From: Stomoxys calcitrans | Lineage: Eukaryota; Arthropoda; Insecta; Diptera; Muscidae | DNA length: 64,000 nt | Reading direction: 5' to 3' | NCBI RefSeq assembly: GCF_963082655.1 | Contig: NC_081552.1 | Span: 8,028,448-8,092,447, forward strand | In this document: positions 1 to 12,224 of the stretch, piece by piece | How the letters are laid out: the number at the start of each line of letters is the position of its first letter | Numbering within the stretch: position 1 is the stretch's first letter | The notes under the pieces: generated by a model | The model's input: the letters and a program-made list of their open reading frames with translations, nothing else | Database searches by the model: none | What the model was told of the DNA's origin: nothing | Program-made: the position numbers and the translations under genes

Positions 1-834
1 TCAACAACTTTGCTAAGTACGGTTCAAATCGGTCTATCACCTGATATAGTTCCTATATAAAACGGTCTCCCATTAGATTTCTTGACCCCCTGGAAGCCGC
101 AATTCTTGTCCGATTTGGCTGAAATTTCGCTCGTGATGTTCCATTATGACTTCCAACAACTGCACCAAGTACGGTCCAAATCAATCAAGAACCTAATATA
201 GCTCCCATATAAACCGATCTCCCGATATGACTTCTTCAGCCCCTGGAAGCCGCAATTTTTGTCCGATTTGGCTGAAATTTGCATGTAGTGTTCTGTTATA
301 ACTTTCACAACATGTGCCAAGTACGGTCCAAATCGGTCTATAACCTGATATACCTCCCATATAAACCGATCTCCCGATTTGACGTCTTGAGCCCTTTAAA
401 GCCGACATTTTTGTTCGATTTGGCTAAAATTTGGTACGAAGTATTCTGTTATGACTTCCAACAACTGTGCTAAGTCCATCCGAATCGGTCTATTACCTGA
501 AATAAATAGCTCCCATATAAACAGATCTACCGATTTAATTTCTTGAGCCCTTACGGGCCGCAATTTTCGTCCGATTTCATAGTGTTCTGCTGTGACTTCC
601 AATAACTGTGCCAAATCAGTCCATAACCTGATATAGCTCCCATGTAAACGTATCTCTCGATCATCCTTATTCGGTTCCCAAAAGCTTTGATTTTTGCTGG
701 TTTGATAGAAGTTTGGTATGTAGAATTGAACTATGCTCTTCAACTAAATTTATTTTCAATAAATTTTTTGCAGAATCCATGGCGGTGGGTTCTTAATATT
801 CCGTCCGGCTGAACTTAGCACGCTTTTACTCGTT
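1..834 (+). mobile_element. HINE-A element, 3' part (runs off the window start)
   Basis: Diverged copies of the family's internal unit (phrases such as CCATATAAACCGATCTCCCG and AACAACTGTGCCAAGTACGG recur) run to a 3' end with a mutated hairpin and the terminus CTTAGCACGCTTTTACTCGTT. The variant CCATGGCGGTGGGTTC precedes the end, as in copies at 46.4-47.1 kb and 57.6 kb. The 5' core lies outside the window. No coding capacity; the open frames here are by-products of the repeat. Confidence 0.8.
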
Positions 835-1171
835 CTAACCTTACATTGACACCTGCAAATCTTTTCATAGGCGAAAATGGTATTGCTTCGTCTCATTCCT
901 TCCAGGAAAGGAAAGTCAACGTAGCCTATTACCTGGGGTCTTATGATCGCATCCCTTTGGGAGAGAGTTTTTGTTCGAAGATTAATTCCGTTCCGTAAGT
1001 ACAAATTGGATGATGGTATCGTAATTTGTTAAAAAGTAATCGATTTCGAATGTCTTCAAATACATCCTTTTTAATTATTATTTTATTGGGCAACCAATAA
1101 AAAACTTCTTCACAAAGACGTTCCACCGAATCTACTATATTCTTGTATCTTTCCTTCGTATTGTTTGCCAA
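835..1171 (-). pseudogene. coding-like fragment of unknown function, frameshifted
   Basis: Reading leftwards, one frame is open from 1171 to 941 (about 76 codons beginning MANNTKERYKNIVDSVERL). A second frame continues from about 1004 to 835 (IIRPQVIGYVDFPFLEG and onward), where the HINE end cuts it off. The mixed, non-repetitive composition and the way one frame takes over from the other look like a once-coding sequence with one shift. I do not recognise the family, and no splice sites or start context are convincing. It could be a cellular gene fragment, an old transposon protein, or chance. Confidence 0.25.
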
Positions 1172-1803
1172 GCCCTTGACTTATACGTCACAAAACTTAT
1201 TACTAATTTTGGGTTTTTTATGTAGCCATCTCATTTACGATAGCACACCACAAATTTTCTTTTCAAATAATATCTGATGGCATTGCAGATCTTTCCATAA
1301 GATCATTATTATTTCCTAAAAAACCACCTTATTGCTAAAAGATCGGTGTATTTCGGGTCATTACTGAAATTCACTTGATTGGGATGCATTCATGATTTTG
1401 CGAAACCAAATATATATAACCAACACCTTTTTAAGAGAGACATCCCTAAGCCATTACTTTTGATCCACAATGTTCTTCCGTTTTAGTTGGATATCGAGGA
1501 CTATATTATTAATTTCTACGAACGTTTCAAACATTTTCAGGGCCACCCTGCAAAAAAAATATTTAGAGTTCTACAGTTCTTTTAATTCATCCAATCACAG
1601 TATGTATCTCTATTTTTCGAATGGCCTATTATTGTGAGATTTTACAAATTATAACATCTGTGAGATATGTATTTTTCTCAAAAGTACAAATTTTCCTAGA
1701 CTTCGGGCATAAAAGTTATCCCGTAATATTTTGCGAACAATTTCCAAGCCTATGGATGGACAAACACTGTCTCTAATAATGCGTTTCTCTTCATTTTCGC
1801 ACA
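1172..1803. other. AT-rich intergenic DNA, nothing recognised
   Basis: No open frame of note, no repeat shared with the rest of the window and no structured element that I can see. Confidence 0.5.
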
Positions 1804-2463
1804 AAAAATCAGCAAAATTTTAACTTTTTCTTTTAGTATATTCTTCAGATATCAACTTCTTATCCAACGACGGGTGGCCCCATTACAATGTTTTCCATGA
1901 CCTACTTTTGAAAAAATTATAGAATTAGTATTACCCAAAAATAAAGCACAAGTCACTCTCTTACTGTTAAAATGCAATTTAATTGGGTTGCCCAAAAAGT
2001 AATTGCGGATTTTTTAAAAGAAAGTAAATGCATTTTTAATAAAACATAGAATGAACTTTAATCAAATATACTTTTTTTACACTTTTTTTCTAAATCAAAC
2101 TAAAAGTAACAGCTGATAACTGACAGAAGAAAGAATGCAATTACAGAGTCACAAGCTGTGAAAAAAATTGTCAACGCCGACTATGTGAAAAATCCGCAAT
2201 TACTTTTTGGCCAACCCAATATTAAGATTGAAAATGTTGGAATGTTAACTATATATTTAAAATAATCATAATAACATTTTGTAAATAATGTTTTTCAGTA
2301 AAATTTTAACTTTTTCTTTAAGTTCATTCTTCATTCAATGTCTTCCATGACCCACTTTTGAAAAAAATATAGAAAGAAAGCACAAGTCACTCTCTTACTG
2401 TTAAAATACAATTCAATTAAGATTGAAAATGTTGGAATGTTAACTATATAATAGCTAAAATCA
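1804..2463. repeat. tandem duplication of about 170-250 bp, one copy interrupted by a MITE
   Basis: The stretch at 1,804-1,981 (AGCAAAATTTTAACTTTTTC, then CATGACC, then CACAAGTCACTCTCTTACTG) continues after the MITE at 2,221-2,260. The same stretch recurs uninterrupted at about 2,297-2,460. The second copy therefore shows the approximate pre-insertion site. The sequence is otherwise anonymous and non-coding. Confidence 0.75.
1982..2220. mobile_element. mariner-type MITE, copy 1
   Basis: Terminal inverted repeats of about 30 bp: TTGGGTTGCCCAAAAAGTAA on the left and its complement on the right, with one C/G difference. The 237-bp body has no open frame. It is nearly identical to copy 2 at 3.6 kb. 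TIR length and sequence style fit a non-autonomous mariner; no source transposase for it is in the window. The unoccupied site is at about 2,425. Confidence 0.85.
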
Positions 2464-3602
2464 AAATTTTGCTGTCTGAAAACAGCAGGAAATATGCTTT
2501 TCAATAATGCTTTTTTCACTTACACTACACTAACACTGGTATTATATTCGTTTTTCGCGATTACTTTTTTGAGATAATAAATTTTGAAGCAAAAAAATTT
2601 GTAAATTTTATTCAATAGAACATTTCCACCTCATTATGAAAAAATTTTAATAAAGTATTATGATGTCATTGAGATTTTTTTAATTTCAAAATAGTACTCG
2701 TAAAAACCATATTCTCAACCGCAAAGTACGAACATAGTACCGGCCTTTAGTTAATAACGAATTTTCCCGGTATGATGGTATATTAAATTTTTGCCACTAC
2801 CAAACTGCCCCTTTTTCCATTAGCTGGGACCACAACCATTTTGTAATCTTAGACCAATGACATCCAATATGTAAAGATACAGTATTTCAATTGCGCCTTC
2901 AATTGCCAAATGTCGTTGGTAAAAATAGCCCCAAAAAAAAGAAATGTTTATGTACGGAATAATTTAATCGATAAATATACGTATTAAAATGCTCATCCAG
3001 AAGGCGCAATTGAAATACTGTATATTTACATATTGTATGCCTATGGTGTAGAAGTTAAAGACTTTCAATTCGTAAAATTACAGTATTTCAATTGTGCCTT
3101 TTGAATGACAGATGTCGTTAGTAAAAATTGGCCCAATATTTCAGTTATCATCTACAAATAGTGGACCCAATCTTTTTTAGCGATCTTATTAAAATTGGAT
3201 ACTTACAGCCGTATTCGCAAAAATTTATTAATGAAGCATTAAAGTGCACAATAGTTGTTAAGCGGTTATTGTACAATAAACCCGATTTAGAATTTCGCAT
3301 TCAAAAACCTACAATCCAGCTGAATAACTAAAGTGCGATTCTTTACTTTGCTTTGGTAACCCTTTGTCGTTTTAGTGCTAGTGCCGAAAAAAAATAGTTA
3401 TTACGTCGGGTTTTTTTCACAAACGGTTCCAAATATAATCGGACTTATTTTTGTAAAAAATATTTAAAAAAAAAAACCGCAATTTGCTAGGAAAAAAATG
3501 CATTTGTTCTTGTCACAAGCTACAAGGATAAATCATTCACGCATTTTTAAACATATAAATATTCTTTATATTTATAGAGTCCGATGTTGGATTTATCTTA
3601 TC

Positions 3603-3841
3603 TATTGGGTTGCCCAAAAAGTAATTGCGGATTTTTTAAAAGAAAGTAAATGCATTTTTAATAAAACTTAGAATGAACTTTAATCAAATGTACTTTTTAC
3701 ACTTTTTTTCTAAAGCAAGCTAAAAGTAACAGCTGATAACTGACAGAAGAAAGAATGCAATTACAGAGTCACAAGCTGTGAAAAAATTTGTCAACGCCGA
3801 CTATATGAAAAATCCGCAATTACTTTTTGGGCAACCCAATA
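3603..3841. mobile_element. mariner-type MITE, copy 2
   Basis: Same element as copy 1: about 237 bp bounded by TTGGGTTGCCCAAAAAGTAA and its complement, flanked on both sides by TA (the target duplication expected for mariner elements). It sits inside family X. The parallel X copy at about 5,955-5,975 lacks it, which gives an empty-site comparison. Confidence 0.88.
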
Positions 3842-4997
3842 GTTTACATCACTAAAAGTGAGCACGACAAAATTTGCAAAATAGCCATCGGAACGTCTCA
3901 AATTGCAATGCGTTATAACCAGTAGAACAACTCACATTGGCTTATATAAGGCCTTAAACTTATTAAATGATTTTTTTTTTATGAATTCAATGTACTCCAA
4001 TAGATAGATCTACAACGTACAAAAAATGGGAGACACTAATTAAAAAATGTTTATTTTTGCTTTCGACTATTTGGGTCCTTCATGACCATATTTCAAAATA
4101 TATGTACGCTTCCGCTCCAAATTCTTTCGATTATCTGTTGTAGAATCATGAAGGAATTGCTTTTGTCAAAATTTAAAAAAAAAAAAATTGTGTTTATTAA
4201 TAATGTAGTATAAAATATAATTATCTGCATATGGTTGGGAGTTTATTTTCCAAAGCATCGTAAAATTTCTCTTTGTTTTCTCAACAGTAATATTTTGTAA
4301 AATAGTATTATTTTTTTTCGAGTGTATGCAGGAATTACAATAACTGAGGTTATTATTTGGTTAAAGAAGGTCAGAGTCTACAATAACTTATGCTCACTGA
4401 ACAAAGCTTTTTTAAACCCTTAATTGGCTATTAGTGGTTTGTGAATAAGGTTTTTGACGCAAATTCCTCCTTCCACCATACTTTTTTATGAATACGGTCG
4501 TAGGTCTTTGTAGAAAACGTTAAGATTCGGCATTTGTAAACGTTAATAGAAATAATTTCGAACGGATAGACGCCATAGTATTTATTCTTCAAATATTCTT
4601 AAGACAAAAGGAAATTTTTATGTACGGAATAATTTAAACGAAAATATACGTATTAAAGTGCTCATCCAGAAGGCGCAATTGAAATACTGTATATTTATAT
4701 ATTGTATGCCTATGGTGTAGAAGTCAAAGACTTTCAATTCGTAAAATTACAGTATTTTAATTGTGCCTTTTGGAAGCCTGATATCGTCAGTAAAAATAGG
4801 CACAATATTTCAGTTATATTTTAGTTACAAATAGTTGTCAACAAGTGTCGATTGTCAAAATGGACCCAATCTTTTTTAGCGATTTTTTTAAAATTGGGCA
4901 CTAAAACTTTAATTTTGCCTCAGTAAGCCCTTAAAGCAATAAATTCATAAATTAGTTTAAACCGCACATGCTCTGGGCTAATATATATGTACTTTTT

Positions 4998-5206
4998 ATA
5001 GAATATGTGATAGTGGTGCGATTCCAATAAATACAATGCCACCTATGCGTTCAAAATTGTCTTTTGCAAATGCCGTATTTGATTGTATTCTAGGTCTTTG
5101 TAAAAAACGTAAAGATTCGGCATTTACAAACTTTAATATGAATAATTTTGAACGCATAGATGCATTTGTATTTATTGGGATGGAACCACTATTACATATT
5201 CTATAG
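4998..5206. repeat. small palindrome inside family X
   Basis: Arms of about 90-95 bp (4,998-5,085 and 5,112-5,206) pair around a centre near 5,097. The left reads AGAATATGTGATAGTGGT through CCAATAAATACAATG and GCGTTCAAAATTGT; the right is its diverged complement. The same arm sequence occurs at 6,779-6,870 and 9,840-9,923 in the large palindrome. An open frame across it on the minus strand is a by-product of the symmetry. Confidence 0.7.
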
Positions 5207-6399
5207 ACCAAAGGAATAATTTAATCGTTAAATATGTCATTAAAGTGCTCACAGTTGCAAAATTATTCTTAAAATATCCAATTTTAGGAATATCGCTCAA
5301 AAAGATTGGGTACATTTTGTCCAACGACACTTGTAACTAAAGTATAATTGGGCCTATTTTTAGTAACGACATCTGGCATCCGAAAGCCACAACGGAATAC
5401 TGTATATATACATATTGTATGCCTTTGGATTAGAAGTCCAAAATTTGCAATTCGTAAAAATACAGTATTTCAGTTGCGCCTTTTGAATGACAGATGTCGT
5501 TAGTAAAAATTGGCCCAATATTTCAGTTATAACCTACAAATAGTCGACCCAACTTTTTTGCGATTTTTATAAATTTGGATACTTACAGCCGTATTCACAA
5601 AAATTTTGTAATGAAACATTCAAGTTATAAAACGACTATTGTACTATAAATACACTTTAGCATTTCGTATTCAAAAACCTATAATCCAGCTACATAATTC
5701 TTTATTCTTTTATTTGCTGTCGTTTAGTGCTAGTGCCGAAAAAAATTGTTATTGTGTCGCTTTTTCACAATCGGTTCCAGATATTATCAAACTTATTTGT
5801 GTAAATATTATATAAAACAACTGCAATACACAAAGAACAAATGCATTTGTTCTTATCACAAGCAACTAGGATATAATAAGCACACAATTTTTAACATAAA
5901 AAAATTCTTTCTTTTATGAATCGTTGCATAGTCGGATGTTGGATTTGTTCTGTTTGCATCACTAAAAGTTAGCCCGACGATTTTATTACAAAATTTGCTT
6001 AAATAGCCATCGGAACATTTCAAATTGCTTATACGACGCCTTTAACTCATTAAATGAATTTTTTATGAATTCAATGTACTCCAATGGATTTGCAATCGCA
6101 CGATTTATACCGTACATAATTAAAAAATGTTTATTTCTGCTTTTGACTATTTGGGACTATCATGGCCATGTTTCAAAATATGTATAATCGTCCGCTCCAA
6201 ATTTTTTTGATTATATGTCGTAGACACATGAAGAAATAGTTTTTGTGAAATTTGTAAAAAAAGTGTTTATTAATAAAGTGGTATAAAATATAATTATCTG
6301 CATATCGTTAGGAGTTCATTTTCTAAAGTCTTGTAAAAATTTTCTTTGTTTTCTCAACAGAAATATTTTGTAAGATAGTATTATTATTTTTCGAGTGTA

Positions 6400-6730
6400 T
6401 GCAGAAATTACAATAAGTGACGTTATTATTCGGTTAAAGGAGGTCGAAGTCTACAATAACTTATGCCCACTGAACAAAGCTTTCTTAAACTCCTAATATG
6501 CTATAAATGGTTTGTGGATACGGGTTTTAACGCAAATTCCTATTAGTACTTTATTAAGCAACCATAATTTACAATAAGTAACGTTATTATTCGGTTAAAG
6601 AAGGTCGAAGTCTACAATAACTTATGCCCACTGAACAAAGCTTTCTTAAACCCCTAATATGCTTTAAATGGTTTGTGGATACGGTTTTTAATGCAAATTG
6701 CTATTAGTACTTTATTAAGCCACCATAATT
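6400..6730 (+). repeat. tandem duplication, unit about 165 bp
   Basis: The stretch beginning ACAATAAGT(G/A)ACGTTATTATTCGG at about 6,411 is repeated at about 6,569 with a few substitutions, each copy ending in GGTTTGTGGATACGG. It is a local duplication inside family X. Confidence 0.7.
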
Positions 6731-7124
6731 TTTTATGAATATGGATTAGGTCTGTGTACAAAACGTTAAGATTCGGCATTTGCAAAAATTGATAGGAACA
6801 ATTGTGAACGCGTATATGCCATTGTATTTATTGGGATGGAACCACTACTACATATTCTATAGACACGAAGTACATAGATATATACCAGCCGAGTGCATGT
6901 GCGGAATAATTTAATCGATAAATATACCTATTAAAGTGCTCACAGACACAAAATTATGCAAATAATATCCAATTTTGGGAATATCGCAAAAACAGATTGG
7001 GTCTATTTTGACCAACGACACCTGTTGACCATTACTAATAACTAAAAAATAACTGAAAGATGGGGCCTATTTTTACTGACAACATCTGGCAACCGAAAGG
7101 CGCAATTGAAATACTGGATCTTTA

Positions 7125-8355
7125 AATCCCATGGTAGCCGGTTGTACGCACCGGATTGACCCCATGGAATCCTCATCGGAAAGGGCTGTCGCCTCAGTGT
7201 ACGTCTTTTCGTCTTTTTTCGTCATGGGAGAGGCACATCCCGGAGTGCCTTCTCCACACGCTTCTGGTCCATGCCGGGATTGAAAAGAACCCCGGACCCT
7301 GGTTCTGTTCAGAACCGCCTTCAACATCGGTCGGTGTCGGTGAGGTGTAACCGGTGCATCGAGTGGGTACATTTCCGATCTTGCTCTGGCCTAACTTCAC
7401 TACGAGAGTATAGTCATACTGGCTGTGTCGCAAGGTGCTGTGCGAACATGGCCAGCAGTCGGTCACAAGCGTCGTCGTCGTCGCCTTCGGTGTCCTAGTC
7501 TTCGGACTATGTGACCTCCCCGACCTCTCCCGTACGGCAATTTACGCAACGGCAGCATCCTAGCCCTAATATTGCCAGGCCAGTGCCGGGAAGTGTATCG
7601 TTCTTGCAGTTAAACTGCTACGGACTGCGTGGCAAGATCGATGAGATCGTCGACTTTATGAGTCGGAAGAGCATATTGGTCGCAGCAATCCAGGAGACAA
7701 AGCTGACCAACACCTGCAGCTTGCACAGTTGCCACGGTTACATGGAGGTGGGGGATTGGCCTTCGTTATACACCATTCCGTGCAGTATAGACCTATCTCG
7801 CCTGCGCTTGACGCTAGTGACCTCTACATGGAATGTATGGGGGTAGCAGTCAGGTCTGGTACTGCTGAGATAGAGATATGCAACATGTATATACCGCCGG
7901 TTGGTAGCTGTGTCCCGATTAATGGCCAGGCTTACAACTCCGACATAAGTGGGTTGCTATCTGGCCATAATCATCTGATTCTAGGGGATTTTAATGCGCA
8001 TCACACGTCATGGCATTCTCCCCTAGGTAACGACCAGCGTGGCATAGCTTTGGCAGAGCAGATAGATAGCTCCACGTTTTGCACGGTGAATGAGGATGCC
8101 CCACTAGGATTACGAAGAGGTGCAACAGCTCTCCAGACATCTCCATTGCATTCCCTGATCTCCTGAGTGACGTATCCAGGCAAGCCGTCATCTCTTTGGG
8201 GTCAGACCACCTCCCCATAATTCTCACCATCGACCGACCATCCGACTTCATAACCTCTGAGCGCCGGTTGTTTATCAATTATAAAAAGACCGATTGGACT
8301 GGATTCAGAGAGTATACCAATCGCCGCTTCAGTGAACTGACAGTGAACTCGGGAG
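7125..8355 (+). mobile_element. non-LTR retrotransposon, 5' half, defective (left palindrome arm)
   Basis: Begins AATCCCATGG, as the fuller copy at 17.3-20.8 kb does. It encodes, with breaks, a 2A-like AGIEKNPGPW (7,273-7,302), a PHD-type Cys/His finger (CNRCIEWVHFRSC), then an APE-type endonuclease with QLNCYGLRGK, IQETKL, GDFNAHH and SDHLP. Breaks visible: a TAG near 7,497, a 28-bp deletion after CHGY near 7,740 relative to the fuller copy, and loss of nearly all the RT region. It cannot encode an active protein. Confidence 0.85.
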
Positions 8356-8389
8356 GAATAATGCCTCAAGCGTCTTTGCCACTGGTCAG

Positions 8390-9612
8390 TGGGGGTCAGT
8401 TCACTGAAGCGGCGATTGGCATACACTCTGAATCCAGTCCAATCGGCCTTTTTATAATTGATAAACAACCGGCGCTCATAGGTTATGAAGTCGGATGGTC
8501 GGTCGATGGTGAGAATTATGGGGAGGTGGTCTGACCCCAAAGAGATGACGGCTTGCCTGGATACGTCACTCAGGAGATCAGGGAATGCAATGGAGATGTC
8601 TGGAGAGCTGTTGCACCTCTTCGTAATCCTAGTGGGGCATCCTCATTCACCGTGCAAAACGTGGAGCTATCTATCTGCTCTGCCAAAGCTATGCCACGCT
8701 GGTCGTTACCTAGGGGAGAATGCCATGACGTGTGATGCGCATTAAAATCCCCTAGAATCAGATGATTATGGCCAGATAGCAACCCACTTATGTCGGGGTT
8801 GTAAGCCTGGCCATTAATCGGGACACAGCTACCAACCGGCGGTATATACATGTTGTATATCTCTATCTCAGCAGTACCAGACCTGACTGCTACCCCCATA
8901 CATTCCATGTAGGGGTCACTAGCGTCAAGCGCAGGCGAGATAGGTCTAAACTGCACGGAATGGTGTATAACGAAGGCCAATCCCCCACCTCCATGTAACC
9001 GTGGCAACTGTGCAAGCTGCAGGTGTTGGTCAGCTTTGTCTCCTGGATTGCTGCGACCAATATGCTCTTCCGGCTCATAAAGTCGACGATCTCATCGAAC
9101 TTGCCACGCAGTCCGTAGCAGTTTAACTGCAAGAACGAAACACTTCCCGGCACTGGCCTGACAATATTAGGGCTAGGATGCTGCCGTTGCGTAAATTGCC
9201 GTACGGGAGAGGTCGGGGAGGTCACATAGTCCGAAGACTAGGACACCGAAGGCGACGACGACGGCGCTTGTGACCGACTGCTGGCCATGTTCGCACAGCA
9301 CCTTGCGACATAGCCAGTATGACTATACTCTCGTAGTGAAGTTTGGCCAGAGCAAGATCGGAAATGTACCCACTCCATGCACCGGTTACACCTCACCGAC
9401 ACCGACCGATGATGAAGGCGGTTCTGGCAAACCGAACAGAACCAGGGTCCGGGGTTCTTTTCAATCCCGGCATGGGCCAGAAGCGTGTAGAGAAGGCACT
9501 TCGGGATGTGCCTCTCCCATGACGAAAAAAGACAAACACGTACACTGAGGCGGCAGCCCTTGCCGATGAGAATTCCATCGGGTCAATCCGGTGCGTACAA
9601 CCGGTTACCATG
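8390..9612 (-). mobile_element. non-LTR retrotransposon, 5' half, defective (right palindrome arm)
   Basis: Mirror copy of the left arm. It shares the same TAG (near 9,233) and the same 28-bp deletion (near 8,998) and differs by scattered substitutions. Next to the centre it carries a small piece of RT-region sequence (about 8,355-8,390, matching 18,746-18,790) joined directly to the endonuclease region, which implies an internal deletion at the fold point. Confidence 0.83.
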
Positions 9613-9923
9613 GGATTTAAAGATCCAGTATTTCAATTGCGCCTTTTAATTGCCAGATGTTGTCAGTAAAAATAGGCCCCATCTTTCAGTTATTTTTTTG
9701 TTATTAGTAATGGTCAACAGGTGTCGTTGGTCAAAATAGACCCAATCTTTTTTCGATATTCCCAAAATTGGATATTGTTTGCATAATTTTGTGTCTTCCG
9801 CACATGCACTGGGCTGGTATATATCTATGTACTTCGTGTCCATAGAATATGTAGTAGTGGTTTCATCCCAATAAATACAATGGCATATACGCGTTCACAA
9901 TTATTCCTATTAATTTTTGCAAA

Positions 9924-11427
9924 TTACTGGAAAATAATTGTAGTGACATTTACTGCAACCAGCAACAAAAAGGGGTTTAAAAACAAAGACTTCGTATTTC
10001 ATGTAAATTACTGCCAAATAATTAGTTATTTAAGCTTACTTAACAATCACGTCACAATTTCTATAGAATTTACACAAAAAAAACAAAAATCCGTCAGAAT
10101 TTCTTCCCACATGGTCATTTGGAACAATTCGACTCCCTGTACAAAACAACAAGCACGATGTACTTTCTTACCTTTGAATAATCTTTCAAATCCAAAAAAA
10201 AAAAAACTTATCGCACATTAGTCAGTAATTTAATTAACTTTAACGAAAACTTTTCAATTCAACCACTTATAAAAAATCTTTTCTCAACTTGATGTTTAAA
10301 CACTCCAATTTGGGTGGAGCTAAAAGGTGTGAGTTGTATAGATGTCTAAACGAAAAAGAACATGTGCACGCTTACGTTCCCTCAAATCAGTCACATTTCA
10401 GTAAAAATGAAATGACTGTAAAAAATATGTCTCTGGAAAATTGCTCAAACTCGGACTCTTTCATGGCAACCCCTCTCTCGAAAGTGATAGTTTGCCAGAC
10501 CCTGGCCGTTCACATACAACCCTGTTCTGGTGCACGGATGGCAAACCCTGTTGTACGTCCTACGCTCATGTATAGGTTGTGCCACTGAAAATCACCATTG
10601 TGAATATCCACAAAATAGAAAATGTCAAAAGAAAATAGAAAGGACACACGAAATGACAACACAACATATATAGTGTTCGTTACATATAAGATCTTGTTAA
10701 ATATTCCTAGGAAATCCAAATTGTTACTATTTGTTTTTTTTTATAAATTAAGTCCCTCTTAGAAAATGAAAATGTGAATTTTGATATATAATACTAACTA
10801 ATTATGTGTTAGATTTTTTTTTAAAGGATGAAAAGTAACGGTTATGTGAGTCAGAATTGATGGTTCGATTTTGGGATATTTCCCATTATGTCTAGGCAAC
10901 GGAAATATCACGGATGACAGAAATGTCATATGGGGTGGGATTGCCTTGGAGACTAAACATCCAAGTCTCATTATAGCGGAATCCGCATTATCGCTGAATT
11001 TAAAAATGACTGTGGGTATGGCAAAACGAAATTTAAAAAGCATATCTGTTTCCAACTTAATATCAATAGCCCATTTCCGGTCCATAAGAATAACAGTAGA
11101 ATTAAAAAGGTACAAAATGATTTAAAATGTACAGCTTTAAGCGGAAGAAGAACCTCCGTATTCGGCGAGCTAAGCCGCAGCCTAACACCATTGTACCATT
11201 TTCGCTAACAAAGGGGGTTGTTACACACTTCACTTTTCATTCACATGTTTAAATAATCTATCTCAAATTTATAAATTTGCTGGAAAAAACCATGGATACT
11301 TTTATTTTTGATTTACCGCATAGAATGGCTAAAATGAAAACAAAGGAAAAATAACAATGAGTTGAAATTGAAACTTACCTAAAATTGACATTTATCTGCT
11401 GCTTTGCGAAAAAATTAAATGATATAT
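9924..11427. other. non-repetitive AT-rich DNA, no confident gene
   Basis: About 1.5 kb outside the recognised repeats. Frames of about 100 codons exist (10,289-10,588 +, 10,798-11,115 -) but show no domain, no splice pattern and no repeat with other parts of the window. The short GC-richer patch at 10,490-10,570 stands out and could be part of an old element. Confidence 0.4.
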
Positions 11428-12207
11428 TTATAAACACCACCATAGGATGGGGGTATACTAATCTAATCACGTCTGTTACACCTTGAAATATAGATCTTCG
11501 ACCCCATAAAACATATATATTCTAGATCGTTTCGACATTCTGAATTGATTTAGCCATGTGCGCCCGTTTGTCTAAATCATGATAGCTATCGAACGCGTAA
11601 AGCAAGCCGCTTGAAATTTCGCACAGATACTTAATATTGATGTAGATAGTTGGGGATTGCAAATGGGCCATATGGGATCAGATTTAGATATTGCTCCCAT
11701 ATACACCGATCCCCCAATTTAACTTCTTGAGCCACAATTTTTGTCCAATTTGACTCAAACATGCAAGTAGTGTTCTGTTATGACTTCCAACAACTGTGCC
11801 AAGTACGGTTCAAATCGATTTATAACCTGATATAGCACCCATACAAAGCGTTCTCCCGATTTGACCTCTTGAGACCTTACAAGCCACAATTTTTGTCTGA
11901 TATGACTGAAATTCAGCATGTAGTGATCCGTTAAGACTTCCAATAACTGCGCCAGTATGGACCAAATCGGTCTATAACCTGATATAGCTCCCATATAAAC
12001 CGATCTCCCGATTTTGTTTCTTGAGCCTCTACAAGGCGCAATTCTTATTCGAATGGACTGAAATATAACACAATGACTTTTACAATGTATAGCGTTCAAA
12101 TGTTTGCCTAAAGCATTTTTTGCCTAAAAAGAGATACCGCGCAAAGAACTCGACAAATGCGATCCATAGTGCCTCCACCTATAAGATTCGGCCCGGCCGA
12201 ACTTGAA
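11428..12207 (+). mobile_element. HINE-A element, nearly complete
   Basis: Starts with a variant of the TATACCCTCCACCAT end (11,428), has the TA-rich tract, the conserved core (TTCTAGATCGTTTCGACATT), and a short GTC(C/T)-type tract. Three internal units follow, then the 3' hairpin TTCGGCCCGGCCGAAC, where it stops short of the usual terminus. Non-coding. Confidence 0.8.
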
Positions 12208-12224
12208 ATAAAAAAACCCACACA

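Larger units (their letters stand above)
2871..7112. repeat. family X: long unclassified AT-rich repeat in several diverged copies
   Basis: Blocks recur in the same order: 3,019-3,290 matches 4,688-4,900 and 5,398-5,660; 3,350-3,600 matches 5,705-5,950; 4,237-4,560 matches 6,303-6,560. Signature phrases are ATTTCAATTGCGCCTT, TTAGTGCTAGTGCCGAAAAA and GAACAAATGCATTTGTTCTT. No domain or convincing frame was found. It behaves like a non-autonomous element of 2 kb or more in partly overlapping direct copies. A further inverted piece lies at 9,613-9,923. The class is unknown. Confidence 0.65.
6779..9923. repeat. 3.15-kb palindrome, arms about 1.5-1.6 kb
   Basis: Sequence read inward from TTTGCAAAAATT at 6,779 is matched by the complement read inward from 9,923, through family-X sequence and the 5' half of a non-LTR retrotransposon. 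The arms meet around a short asymmetric spacer at about 8,340-8,395. One arm has about 40 bp (near 6,910-6,950) missing from the other; otherwise differences are scattered substitutions. Both arms carry the same retroelement lesions, so the structure arose by inverted duplication of one already-defective locus. An assembly artefact is possible but is argued against by the arm differences. Confidence 0.85.

Noticed and set aside
8196..8540. A 112-codon frame on each strand with related sequences
   Set aside because: They are the same endonuclease fragment read from the two arms of the palindrome, not two genes.
10289..11125. Frames of 70-105 codons in anonymous DNA
   Set aside because: No domain, splice context or repeat support; plus and minus frames overlap at 10.8-11.1 kb, which is expected by chance.
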